A stretch of DNA of 10,287 nucleotides from an uncultured Collinsella sp. (GCA_902492825.1 CABUMZ010000069.1:1-10287); one strand, 5' to 3'. Shown: positions 1 to 6,788, numbered from the stretch's first letter. Translations and numbers: made by a program. Notes: generated by a model from the letters alone, not told the origin.

Positions 1-65
1 GAGCGACGGCTTGAGGGGCGAGATGGGGTGCTTGGGGCCGGCGCAGCGTCAAGCCTTAAAAGTGG

Positions 66-776
66 TTACCAGGGTGTTCTGGCGGTTGAGGATTCGATGG
101 CCTCGTGGCGCTTGAGCTCGTGCCGCATGGTTTGCGAGTTGAGCCAGGCTGCCTGCCATCCACGGATGGGGTAGCGCGCTTCGTCCAGCTCAAACTGCGT
201 ATAGCCGCAGGCATTGATGATCGTTGTCCCGCATGCATGCTGACGCTCACGTTTAAAGTCGCGACCATAGCATTGGTGCACATGCCCGTGCACCATATAG
301 TCGGGATTCCAGGTCTCGAGCGCTGTGTTAAAGCATTCGAATCCTCGATGTGGCAGATCATCCAGATCGCCCACACCGGCGGCGGGTGCATGGGTGAGCA
401 AGATGTCGCAGCCGCCGACCATCCTGATTTTACGCGACAGCTTGCGCACGCGCTTGGCCATCTCGCGCTCGCTATACATGTTGGCACCGTCTCGGTAGCG
501 CATGGAGCCGCCAAGCCCCGCAATGCGGACGCCTCGATACACGTACACGGTGTCTTCGACGCAGATACAGCCGCCCGGTGCATGACGTGCGTAGCGGTCA
601 TCGTGATTGCCGCGCACGTAGATGAGCGGTTTGTTGATGACCGTGACCAAAAACTCAAGATAGTCCGGGTCCAGATCGCCAGCGGACAAAATCAGGTCGA
701 CACCTTCAAAGCGCTCCTTGCGAAAGCACTCCCATAGGCATCGTTCTTCGGTATCGGCTATGGCAAGGATTTTCAT
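66..776 (-). CDS. Calcineurin-like metallophosphoesterase
   Basis: A 236-residue predicted cytosolic phosphoesterase of the calcineurin-like (metallophos) superfamily, which uses two metal ions to hydrolyse phosphomono- or phosphodiesters; the substrate is unknown. Visible motifs in order: IADTE (Asp8, the position of the usual DxH), GDLD at 33-36, GNHDD at 56-60, a LLTHAP block with His129, and HGHVH at 163-167. No signal peptide or membrane segment is seen. In motif one the usual metal-binding His is Glu10, which I recall as a feature of a related clostridial subfamily, so the enzyme is probably intact. The ATG overlaps the upstream stop codon as ATGA, so translation is coupled to the ParB-like/BMP protein and a shared pathway is likely. 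The gene ends with TAA at 66-68; the 65 bases beyond show no clear gene or terminator. Family is confident; substrate is not inferred. Confidence 0.9.
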   Translation of the reverse strand: MKILAIADTEERCLWECFRKERFEGVDLILSAGDLDPDYLEFLVTVINKPLIYVRGNHDDRYARHAPGGCICVEDTVYVYRGVRIAGLGGSMRYRDGANMYSEREMAKRVRKLSRKIRMVGGCDILLTHAPAAGVGDLDDLPHRGFECFNTALETWNPDYMVHGHVHQCYGRDFKRERQHACGTTIINACGYTQFELDEARYPIRGWQAAWLNSQTMRHELKRHEAIESSTARTPW

Positions 777-2689
777 AGGGCGTGGACTTTCGGCTCATCG
801 TCGAGTTGTGGAATGGTGCCCACCACGTTGTCGGCCAGCCAGTCCATCTCGACGATTTGCGTACTCGGCAGTGGGGGAAAGCCCTCGATCTGCACCACGC
901 CGTCTTGGCTATGGAGTTCGCCGCCAAATGGATTGATGGAACCCTCGACGATGCCATTGCGGAGCAGCTGAACGAGCTTACGTGTCTGATAGGGCAGGCC
1001 CGGAGCGTAGCGAATATCGATAACGCCCGAGCTCATGCCGTACCAGTAATTGACGGCGCGAACCTGGCTGGCGTCACTAGTCTCATCCCAGGTGCCATGC
1101 AGCAGGCTTCGCACGATAAGCTCGTAGTATCGGCCCCAGTTCCATACCGGCATGGCGATGCCGGCAACTTTGCCATCGACCAGGCGGTGGAGTCCGTAGG
1201 CCGTGGGGTCCTCCAACGACTTTGACATGTCAGCGCCGGTCATAACACTCACGCCTTCGCGACACATGGCCTCGGCAAGACCGCCGGCGGGCACATCGCC
1301 CCAGGTGAGGATTACCTGCGCGCGGGGGTCGAGCAGCGAGGCGCCGATGGCAAAGGCGTTGATCTCGCTGAGTGCGCCCGAGGCGAAGACCGACGCGTGG
1401 TAGCCAATGCGATGGTTGTCCGCCATGCTGGCGGCAAGGGCGCCCAGGAGAAACTTGGCCTCGTACATCTTGCCAAAGTACGAACGGACGCTTTGGTGGG
1501 GAAGGCCGATAGAGCAGTTGAGGAACCGAACCTGGGGATACTCGACGGCAGCCCTGAGCGTGTATTCTATCAGGCGGTGTGAGGTCGAGAAGATGACGTT
1601 GTCTCCATGTTTGACAGCGGTTTCCACGGCGGCGTAGAACACGTCCGGATCGTGGCAGTCCTCGAATGCCTCGGTCCGCACGATACCGCCAAAGTGCTCA
1701 TCGAGATACTGACGCCCTTGGTCGTGCAGGCTGTCCCAGCTCGACGATGCACAGGGGAATTCATGGATAAAGGCGATGCGCAGAGGGTTGGCCACCGAGT
1801 AGACGGTCTTGCCCATAAAGAAGTTGAGCACGCCGGAGGTGGACTTGGCGGGTGACTCCTTCTCATCGACGCTCGGTGCCTCGACAAGATCGACCTTCTC
1901 CTCATCACTTTTGCCGGCAATGACCAACTCGCGCCAAATCTTGCACAGGCGGTTTACGACGATGTCCGTCGGCGTGTCCAGCAGACGGTCTTGGTTGTAC
2001 ACGTTGAGGTATACGAGCATTGCGTCGGCGGGAGTAATATCCAGATGGTCGCCGCCGGCGCGCAGGTAGGCGCGCTTAAAGAGCAAGAAGGTATGGCGCA
2101 GATAGTCAACCTTTTTCTGCGGCCATTTTTCGATAAGGTTCTGGCCGAGCATCTTGGCGAGCGTTTCGTAGCTTCCCTCACGCGAGAACTCGATCTCGTA
2201 TAGGGGGCAGACGCGCCAAAACGCGCAGAACTCGCCGTACAGGCGACTTTCGACAGAATCCCATTTGCCGGGGTAGAGACGGGTGACCCTAGCCGAAACC
2301 GTTGGAGCGTCCAGGAATTTGAGGACACTAACGCGCTTGTTGCCCTCCTGGACGTAGAACCGATGCATGAACTCGGTGACGATGATGGGGTCGCGATAGC
2401 CCTCGGTCACCTGGATGTCGTAGAGGTTGGACCACTTGCGGGCGAATTCGGTGCCAAACGGCAGCAGGGGCATAAAGTTACACGAAAAGGCAGACTGACG
2501 GCCCTTGGTAACCGTACCGACGACCATTTCGAGCGGAATGTCCCTCAGGCCGACGCTCTCTCGCTGACCTAAGGGGAGCTGGGCAACGAGGCCGTCGAGG
2601 TCCGTAAGGTACGGGTGCTCGCTTTGGCTGATGGCGCGACGACGTCCCTGCTCGCCGCGCTTGCGTGCTTGACGATAGGCCTCTTCCAT
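773..2689 (-). CDS. ParB-like N-terminal region fused to BMP/PnrA-type ligand-binding domain (cytosolic)
   Basis: A 638-residue protein in three parts. Residues 1-250 form a region with a GNKRVSVLKFL motif at 116-126, resembling the G-x-x-R segment of the ParB/sulfiredoxin fold; this assignment is tentative. Residues 258-288 are a charged, probably flexible linker. Residues 302-600 resemble the BMP family (PnrA, Med, TmpC): the strand LRIAFIHEF, a WDSLHDQGRQYL helix, NVIFSTS at 364-370, YPQVRFLN, SYFGKMYEAKFLLGALA at 403-419, and EINAFAIGA at 442-450. Characterised BMP lipoproteins bind purine nucleosides outside the cell for import, but this protein has no signal peptide or lipobox, so it should act in the cytosol. 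The start has AAGGGAG (2698-2704) eight bases upstream. The stop overlaps the phosphoesterase start (ATGA). Databases would probably label it a BMP substrate-binding protein; a sensor or regulatory role is my inference, and no ABC permease accompanies it. Confidence 0.8.
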   Translation of the reverse strand: MEEAYRQARKRGEQGRRRAISQSEHPYLTDLDGLVAQLPLGQRESVGLRDIPLEMVVGTVTKGRQSAFSCNFMPLLPFGTEFARKWSNLYDIQVTEGYRDPIIVTEFMHRFYVQEGNKRVSVLKFLDAPTVSARVTRLYPGKWDSVESRLYGEFCAFWRVCPLYEIEFSREGSYETLAKMLGQNLIEKWPQKKVDYLRHTFLLFKRAYLRAGGDHLDITPADAMLVYLNVYNQDRLLDTPTDIVVNRLCKIWRELVIAGKSDEEKVDLVEAPSVDEKESPAKSTSGVLNFFMGKTVYSVANPLRIAFIHEFPCASSSWDSLHDQGRQYLDEHFGGIVRTEAFEDCHDPDVFYAAVETAVKHGDNVIFSTSHRLIEYTLRAAVEYPQVRFLNCSIGLPHQSVRSYFGKMYEAKFLLGALAASMADNHRIGYHASVFASGALSEINAFAIGASLLDPRAQVILTWGDVPAGGLAEAMCREGVSVMTGADMSKSLEDPTAYGLHRLVDGKVAGIAMPVWNWGRYYELIVRSLLHGTWDETSDASQVRAVNYWYGMSSGVIDIRYAPGLPYQTRKLVQLLRNGIVEGSINPFGGELHSQDGVVQIEGFPPLPSTQIVEMDWLADNVVGTIPQLDDEPKVHAL

Positions 2690-2745
2690 GGTGTCTACTC
2701 CCTTAGTCGTTTAAACAACGATATGAACCATGGTACCACGATGCG

Positions 2746-2783
2746 AAACCACCAGAAAGGTGCCTGGCCCTTTGTGGTGGTTT
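2746..2783 (-). terminator. Hairpin terminator after the MscS gene (repeat element 1)
   Basis: Nine paired bases (2746-2754 with 2775-2783), a G.G mismatch, then five more pairs (2756-2760 with 2769-2773) around an 8-base loop. A and T runs flank the stem, so it could act in both directions. On the minus strand it directly follows, and partly supplies, the TAA stop of the mechanosensitive channel gene, separating it from the ParB-like/BMP gene. The T-run on the minus strand is only three bases, so termination strength is uncertain. Its inner core GCCTGGCCCTTTG closely resembles that of the element at 3735-3774. Confidence 0.7.
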
Positions 2784-3550
2784 TAGGCGATGATGGGGGC
2801 GATGGCGCGGATGCAGGCGTCGGCTGCCGTAAAGGTGGTGCTGTCGTCGCTGACGATAAAGATGATCTTGCCCTTAATGCCAAAGTCGCCGATTTCGCTA
2901 AAGAGCACGTAGGGCTCCTTGTCAAAGCTCGAGATGGGAAGCACGGCGGCCTTGGTGGCGTCGGTGAGTTCATCTGCCAGCGCGTCCAGTGAAGCCCACT
3001 TGGACGTGTCCTTGACCGCGACGGGCACGGCAACGCGCCCAAAGGGCATCAAATGCACGAGCGTGTTCTTGGAGATGTTGGAGTTGGGGACGATGATGGT
3101 TTGCCCACAGGCGTCCTCGATGGTCGTATGACGCCAGGTGATGTCTTGGACCACGCCCGACACGCCGCCGACCTCGATATTGTCGCCGGGCTTGATGATG
3201 CCCATAAAGGTCACCTGCATGCCACCGATAAGGTTTGACAGCGTGTCCTGAAAGCCGAGCGAGATGGCGATGCCGCCGACGCCAAGAGCGGCGACGAGGG
3301 CGTTTGCGTTAATGCCAAAGCAGTTGTCGAGGATAAAGCTGCCGCCGATCGTCCAGATGACGGCACGCGCGATGTTGATGAAGATGCTCGATGCCGGAAG
3401 CGGGTTGTCGTCGCGGTTGAGCAGGTGGCGCAGGGTCTTGGATACGACCTTGGTGGCGATGGCGGTGCCTATTACCAAGATGACGGCCCAGATGATGTTG
3501 TGGACCCACCGTTGCTCAAAGAAATGAAGAATCGGTTCAAACAATTCCAT
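2783..3550 (-). CDS. Small MscS-family mechanosensitive ion channel
   Basis: A 255-residue membrane protein of the MscS family, whose members open under membrane tension to release solutes after hypo-osmotic shock. Three hydrophobic segments are visible at about 18-38, 56-80 and 82-111. The third carries the family pore signature GVGGIAISLGFQDTLSNLIG (90-109), with small residues packed along the pore helix. The beta domain follows (IIKPGDNIEVGGVSGVVQDI, then TIIVPNS at 151-157), and then a C-terminal alpha/beta part. The length is close to that of E. coli MscS (286 residues) but with shorter ends. I chose the ATG at 3550 because a perfect AGGAGG (3561-3566) lies ten bases upstream; the open frame runs to 3649, but that extension crosses a 22-bp leader hairpin and looks non-coding. 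It is flanked by hairpins on both sides and so is probably transcribed alone; no convincing promoter was found. Confidence 0.92.
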   Translation of the reverse strand: MELFEPILHFFEQRWVHNIIWAVILVIGTAIATKVVSKTLRHLLNRDDNPLPASSIFINIARAVIWTIGGSFILDNCFGINANALVAALGVGGIAISLGFQDTLSNLIGGMQVTFMGIIKPGDNIEVGGVSGVVQDITWRHTTIEDACGQTIIVPNSNISKNTLVHLMPFGRVAVPVAVKDTSKWASLDALADELTDATKAAVLPISSFDKEPYVLFSEIGDFGIKGKIIFIVSDDSTTFTAADACIRAIAPIIA

Positions 3551-3585
3551 GTAGGGAAAACCTCCTAATGATCGTCCAACCATGA

Positions 3586-3637
3586 TACCCACCAAGAAGC
3601 CCGTCCGATCAAATTCGGACGGGCTTCTTGTTGGGTA
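3586..3637 (-). other. Long leader hairpin upstream of the MscS gene
   Basis: A near-perfect inverted repeat: 16 uninterrupted pairs (3593-3608 with 3615-3630), one C.T mismatch, then six more pairs (3586-3591 with 3632-3637), with a 6-base loop. Neither strand has a proper T-run right after the stem, so it is not a standard terminator. It lies 20 bases ahead of the AGGAGG of the channel gene. The rest of the gap (3638-3734) shows no clear promoter, RNA gene or reading frame. It may be a leader structure or a processed or protein-binding site. Confidence 0.6.
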
Positions 3638-3734
3638 TAAGGTTTGCACGGCGGGGAAGAGATCTTCTCAAGGCAGTTTCCTTAGTTCTTGACCAGTGGT
3701 CCCTGCTGACGCTGGATTATCGACATGATATGCG

Positions 3735-3774
3735 AAAACCGCCGCAAGGGCGCCTGTCCCTTTGCGGCGGTTTT
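3735..3774. terminator. Bidirectional-type hairpin (repeat element 2)
   Basis: Eleven pairs (3735-3745 with 3764-3774), then AAGGG (3746-3750) with CCCTT (3758-3762), one bulged T and a 7-base loop. The stem is flanked by AAAA and TTTT, the form of a terminator that can work in both directions. It stands just beyond the hairpin at the end of the ABC importer operon, making a tandem pair. Its sequence closely matches the element at 2746-2783, with compensatory stem changes. Confidence 0.65.
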
Positions 3775-3789
3775 GACGTTTGTGCAGAT

Positions 3790-3840
3790 AAAACCTGCCA
3801 AAATAAACCTGTCCCTCTTTGGCACTTATTGGCAGGTTTT
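3790..3840 (-). terminator. Hairpin terminator of the ABC importer operon (element 3)
   Basis: A perfect 12-bp inverted repeat (3790-3801 with 3829-3840) of the form AAAACCTGCCAA...TTGGCAGGTTTT encloses a 27-base loop containing ACCTGTCCCTCTTTG, which resembles the core of the two neighbouring elements. On the minus strand the stem is followed by TTTTAT. The TAA stop codon of the ATPase gene (3839-3841) lies in its outer arm, as at the end of the MscS gene. Confidence 0.7.
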
Positions 3841-4633
3841 AGCTCAGCAGCATGCGGTCGTTGGCGAGCTCGCCGCCCGAGACCTCCTCGAACTTCTGCA
3901 GTAGGTCGGCGACGGTGAGCGACTTTTTCTCGTCGCCGGCCACGTCGTAGATTACATGGCCCTCGTGCATCATGATCAGACGGTTGCCCAGACGGATGGC
4001 GTCGTTCATGTTGTGCGTGACCATGAGCGTGGTCAGGTGGTTCTCGTCGACGATCTCCTCGGTCAGGTTGAGCACCTTCGATGCCGTTTTGGGGTCGAGG
4101 GCCGCGGTGTGCTCGTCGAGCAGCAACAGGCGCGGCTTGGTGAGCGTGGCCATCAGCAGGGTGAGTGCCTGGCGCTGGCCACCCGAGAGCAGGCCGACCT
4201 TGGCGTTGAGGCGTGTGTCCAGACCGAGGTCCAAGCGCTTGAGCAGCTCAACGTACTCGTCCTTCTCGGCCTTGGTGACGCCCCACGAAAGACCGCGACG
4301 CTGACCGCGACGCTTGGCGAGGGCCAGATTCTCGGCAATCTGCATGTCGGCCGCGGTGCCGCGCATGGGATCCTGGAACACACGGCCCAGGTACTTGGCG
4401 CGCTGCGACTCGCTCAGACGCGAGATGTCGGTTCCGTCGAGCTCGATAACGCCCGAATCGAGCGGATACACGCCGGCGATCATGTTGAGCAGCGTGGACT
4501 TGCCGGCGCCGTTGCCGCCGATCACGGTTACAAAGTCGCCGTCGTTAAGGGTGAGGTCGACGCCGGTGAGTGCGCGCTTCTCGGTGACGGTGCCCTTGTT
4601 AAAGGTCTTCTTGACGTGCGAGAGCTTAAGCAT
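3839..4633 (-). CDS. ABC importer ATP-binding protein (COG1101 type)
   Basis: A 264-residue ATPase that would sit on the cytoplasmic face of the importer and drive uptake by ATP hydrolysis. All nucleotide-binding motifs are present: Walker A GGNGAGKST (39-47), Q-loop Gln87 in VFQDP, signature LSGGQ (149-153), Walker B LLLLD with Glu174 (169-174), D-loop ALD (178-180) and H-loop His207. The variant DEHTAALDP after Walker B is typical, from memory, of the COG1101 group that pairs with COG4120 permeases. I chose the ATG at 4633: AAGGGGG lies nine bases upstream, and the resulting start MLKLSHVKKTF matches family N-termini. The longer frame to 4711 is permease sequence in another frame. It overlaps the permease gene by eight bases (4626-4633), which indicates coupled translation. 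It is the last gene of the operon and is followed by tandem hairpins. Confidence 0.93.
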   Translation of the reverse strand: MLKLSHVKKTFNKGTVTEKRALTGVDLTLNDGDFVTVIGGNGAGKSTLLNMIAGVYPLDSGVIELDGTDISRLSESQRAKYLGRVFQDPMRGTAADMQIAENLALAKRRGQRRGLSWGVTKAEKDEYVELLKRLDLGLDTRLNAKVGLLSGGQRQALTLLMATLTKPRLLLLDEHTAALDPKTASKVLNLTEEIVDENHLTTLMVTHNMNDAIRLGNRLIMMHEGHVIYDVAGDEKKSLTVADLLQKFEEVSGGELANDRMLLS

Positions 4634-5549
4634 CTGCCTCATCCCCCTTCGTGTAGGAGCTGCGGAGCTTATAGCGCTCCCAAACCACGGGCACGCACAG
4701 GGCCACGGCAACGATCACGGCGGAGAGCAGCTTCATGTCGTTGGCATCCATGCCCAGCTGCAGCACGATGGCACGAATGAGGAAGTACACCACGGAGCCA
4801 AAGACTGCAGAGGCCAGACGGACGCTAAACTGCGTCAGACCGCCGGGCAGCAGGCGGCCGAGCACCTCGCCGATAACAATGGCGGCAAGACCGATAACGA
4901 TGGCGCCGGTGCCCATGCCAATGTCAGCGTACTTCTGGCTCTGGCAGATGAGCGCACCCGAAAGGCCGATAAGGGCGTTGGAGAGCACGAGGGCGATCAT
5001 CTTGGTGGAGTTGGTGTTGACGCCCAGGGCGCGGATCATGTACTCGTTGTTGCCGGTGGCACGCAGCGCCGAGCCGATCTCGGTGCCAAAGAACCAGTAC
5101 AGGATGGCGACGATGGCCACGGCCAGCACAATGCCCAGGATGATGGCAACGGTGGACTGCGGTAGGCCCGTCATGTGGCTGACGGATGAGAAGATGGTGC
5201 CCTTGGCAAGGATGGGCGTGTTGGATTTGCCCATGATGCGCAGGTTGATGGACCACAGACTGATCTGCGTAAGGATTCCGGCGAGGATTGCGGGAATCTC
5301 AAAAACGGTGGTCAAGATGCCCGTGACAGCGCCCGCGATGGCGCCGGCGCACATGCCGGCCAGCACGGCGAGCAAGGGGTCGACGTTGTTGTTGACGATG
5401 AGCACGGCGCAAACGCAGCCGCCGAGGGCAAAGCTGCCGTCGCAGGTCATATCGGGGATGTCGAGCAGGCGGAACGTGATAAACACGCCGAGCACCATAA
5501 TGCCCCAGAGGACGCCCTGCGAAATGGCGCCCTGCAATGCAATGAGCAT
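4626..5549 (-). CDS. ABC importer permease (COG4120 type)
   Basis: A 307-residue integral membrane protein, probably with eight or nine membrane segments (about 11-29, 40-53, 58-83, 87-104, 134-154, 184-202, 211-232, 246-265 and 273-290). It forms the channel of the importer. The motif DIPDMTCDGSFALGG (30-44) and the cytoplasmic loop around ALRATGNNEYMIRALG (161-176), the likely contact with the ATPase, match what I recall of the COG4120 permeases paired with TrpX-like binding proteins. The start ATG has a perfect AGGAGG (5558-5563) eight bases upstream. The gene is 204 bases downstream of the binding-protein gene, a gap that holds a hairpin, and overlaps the ATPase gene by eight bases. The C-terminus is short, hydrophilic and charged, as expected for a cytoplasmic tail. 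Substrate class cannot be read from this subunit. Confidence 0.92.
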   Translation of the reverse strand: MLIALQGAISQGVLWGIMVLGVFITFRLLDIPDMTCDGSFALGGCVCAVLIVNNNVDPLLAVLAGMCAGAIAGAVTGILTTVFEIPAILAGILTQISLWSINLRIMGKSNTPILAKGTIFSSVSHMTGLPQSTVAIILGIVLAVAIVAILYWFFGTEIGSALRATGNNEYMIRALGVNTNSTKMIALVLSNALIGLSGALICQSQKYADIGMGTGAIVIGLAAIVIGEVLGRLLPGGLTQFSVRLASAVFGSVVYFLIRAIVLQLGMDANDMKLLSAVIVAVALCVPVVWERYKLRSSYTKGDEADA

Positions 5550-5651
5550 GCTTCATACCTCCTAGGATAGGGTGGACACGTGATTTTCCATAATAGCGGT
5601 AACACTGCATAAAAGAGCTGCGGACGGATGTTTTGTCTCATCCGAAACAAG

Positions 5652-5685
5652 CAGGGCGAACGCCGGTCTTTAGCGTTCGCCCCTG
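5652..5685 (-). terminator. Intercistronic hairpin, possible partial terminator
   Basis: A perfect 10-bp stem GGGCGAACGC/GCGTTCGCCC (5654-5663 with 5673-5682) and a 9-base loop, extended by two more pairs past a bulged C. On the minus strand it is followed by a weak T-rich stretch (CTTGTTTCGG), so it may only partly stop transcription, or may protect the upstream message end. A second small hairpin (CGGATG/CATCCG, 5625-5644) lies just downstream. A TATTAT at about 5592-5597 could be part of an internal promoter for the permease, but no good -35 box accompanies it. Confidence 0.45.
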
Positions 5686-5753
5686 TGGCTCAGATATTGA
5701 ATAACGCGGCTATGGCACGAGCGCGGGCTCTAGATGCATTGCCACGCATGACG

Positions 5754-6734
5754 CTATGCGTCCAGAGCGGAGAGGTCGATGCCCAGGGCCTCGGCCATCT
5801 CGTCGTTCTTGACGACGACCAGGTCCTTGCTCGAGAGATGCTTGATCGGCATATCCTCGGGCTTGGCCTCGCCCTTCAGGATCTTGACGGCCATCTCGCC
5901 TGCAGCGTAGCCCAGGTCCTCGTAGTTGATGGAGAGGGTGAACACGCCGCCGGCCTTGCACATGCCCTCCTCGCCGGTAACGAAGGGGAGCTTGTTCTCC
6001 TTGCAAATCTGGCCGACCTGCGAAGCGCCCGCGGCGATGGTGTTGTCGGTGGGGGAGTACAGCGCGTCGACCTTGCCCACGGCAGACTCGACAACGGACT
6101 GGATCTCGTTAGAGCTCGAGACGGTGAAGTCAGTGTACTCGAGGCCCAGCTTGTCGAGCTCCTTCTTGGCGGCCTTGATCTGGACGTCGGAGTTGGATTC
6201 GGCGGTGCAGTAGAGCAGGCCGACCTTCTTAACGTCGGGCAGGACCTTCTGCATCATCTCGAGCTGCTCGGCGACCGGGGTGAGGTCGGAAGCGCCCGTG
6301 ACGTTGGTGCCGGGTTTGTCGTTGTCCTGGACCAGGCCGGAAGCGGCGTAGTCGGTGATGGCGCAGCCAACGATGGGGATATCGGCCGTGGCGCCGGCGG
6401 CAGCCTGCGCGGCGGGCGTAGCGATGGCATAGATCAAGTTGACGCCGTCGCCTACGAACTTGTCGGCAATGGACTTACACGTGGACTGGTCGTTCTGGGC
6501 GTTCTTCTGGTCGATCTTGACCTTGAGACCGCTCTTCTTGATGGCCTTGACGAAGCCGTCGTTGGCGGCATCGAGCGCGGAGTGCTCGGTAAGCTGCAGA
6601 ACGCCGATGGTGTAGTCGGAACCGGCGGCAGCGGAGCCGGAACCAGAGTTGCCGCCGCATCCGGCGAGCGGAGCGAGCGCGAGCAGGCCAGCGGAGACAA
6701 GAAGGCTCCTGCGGCTGATGGTGATGTCCTTCAT
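5754..6734 (-). CDS. ABC importer substrate-binding lipoprotein (TrpX-like, COG2984 type)
   Basis: A 326-residue lipoprotein that would be anchored outside the membrane and deliver substrate to the adjacent permease. The N-terminus has KDITISRRSLL, a hydrophobic stretch and the lipobox LAGC with Cys26 as the lipidated residue. A Gly/Ser/Ala spacer to residue 38 is followed by the two-lobed binding domain (about 41-320), starting YTIGVLQLTEHSALDAANDG and including KVGLLYC, a SPTDNTIAAG block and LSINYEDLGYAAGEMA. These match the ABC_sub_bind family; characterised relatives take up tryptophan or tyrosine, but others are uncharacterised, so the substrate is open. The ATG is preceded by GGGGG seven bases upstream. 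It is first in the operon, with a promoter at 6798-6825, and 204 bases ahead of the permease gene. The Arg8-Arg9 pair gives a partial Tat-like motif. Confidence 0.92.
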   Translation of the reverse strand: MKDITISRRSLLVSAGLLALAPLAGCGGNSGSGSAAAGSDYTIGVLQLTEHSALDAANDGFVKAIKKSGLKVKIDQKNAQNDQSTCKSIADKFVGDGVNLIYAIATPAAQAAAGATADIPIVGCAITDYAASGLVQDNDKPGTNVTGASDLTPVAEQLEMMQKVLPDVKKVGLLYCTAESNSDVQIKAAKKELDKLGLEYTDFTVSSSNEIQSVVESAVGKVDALYSPTDNTIAAGASQVGQICKENKLPFVTGEEGMCKAGGVFTLSINYEDLGYAAGEMAVKILKGEAKPEDMPIKHLSSKDLVVVKNDEMAEALGIDLSALDA

Positions 6735-6769
6735 ATCATTACCCCCAGTATAAAAATGGCTGGAAACAC

Positions 6770-6788
6770 TGCACTAGGAAAAAGTGCA
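6770..6788 (-). promoter_or_regulatory. Dyad at the start of the importer transcript
   Basis: A perfect 6-bp inverted repeat TGCACT (6770-6775) and AGTGCA (6783-6788) separated by seven bases. It lies immediately downstream of the predicted -10 box and so at the start of the predicted message. It could be an operator that blocks transcription or a small hairpin at the 5' end of the transcript. Short dyads arise by chance; the call rests on its position. Confidence 0.4.

Noticed and set aside
8..55. Inverted repeat GGCTTGA/TCAAGCC downstream of the phosphoesterase gene as a terminator
   Set aside because: Only seven pairs with a 34-base loop and no T-run after the stem on the minus strand; it is also too near the window edge to judge.
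3551..3649. 33-residue N-terminal extension of the MscS channel
   Set aside because: It crosses the 22-bp leader hairpin and the perfect AGGAGG that serves the ATG at 3550.
3956..4780. 274-residue plus-strand open frame opposite the ATPase gene, and similar plus-strand frames at 8612-9406 and 105-737
   Set aside because: All are antisense shadows of well-supported minus-strand genes and show no recognisable motifs.
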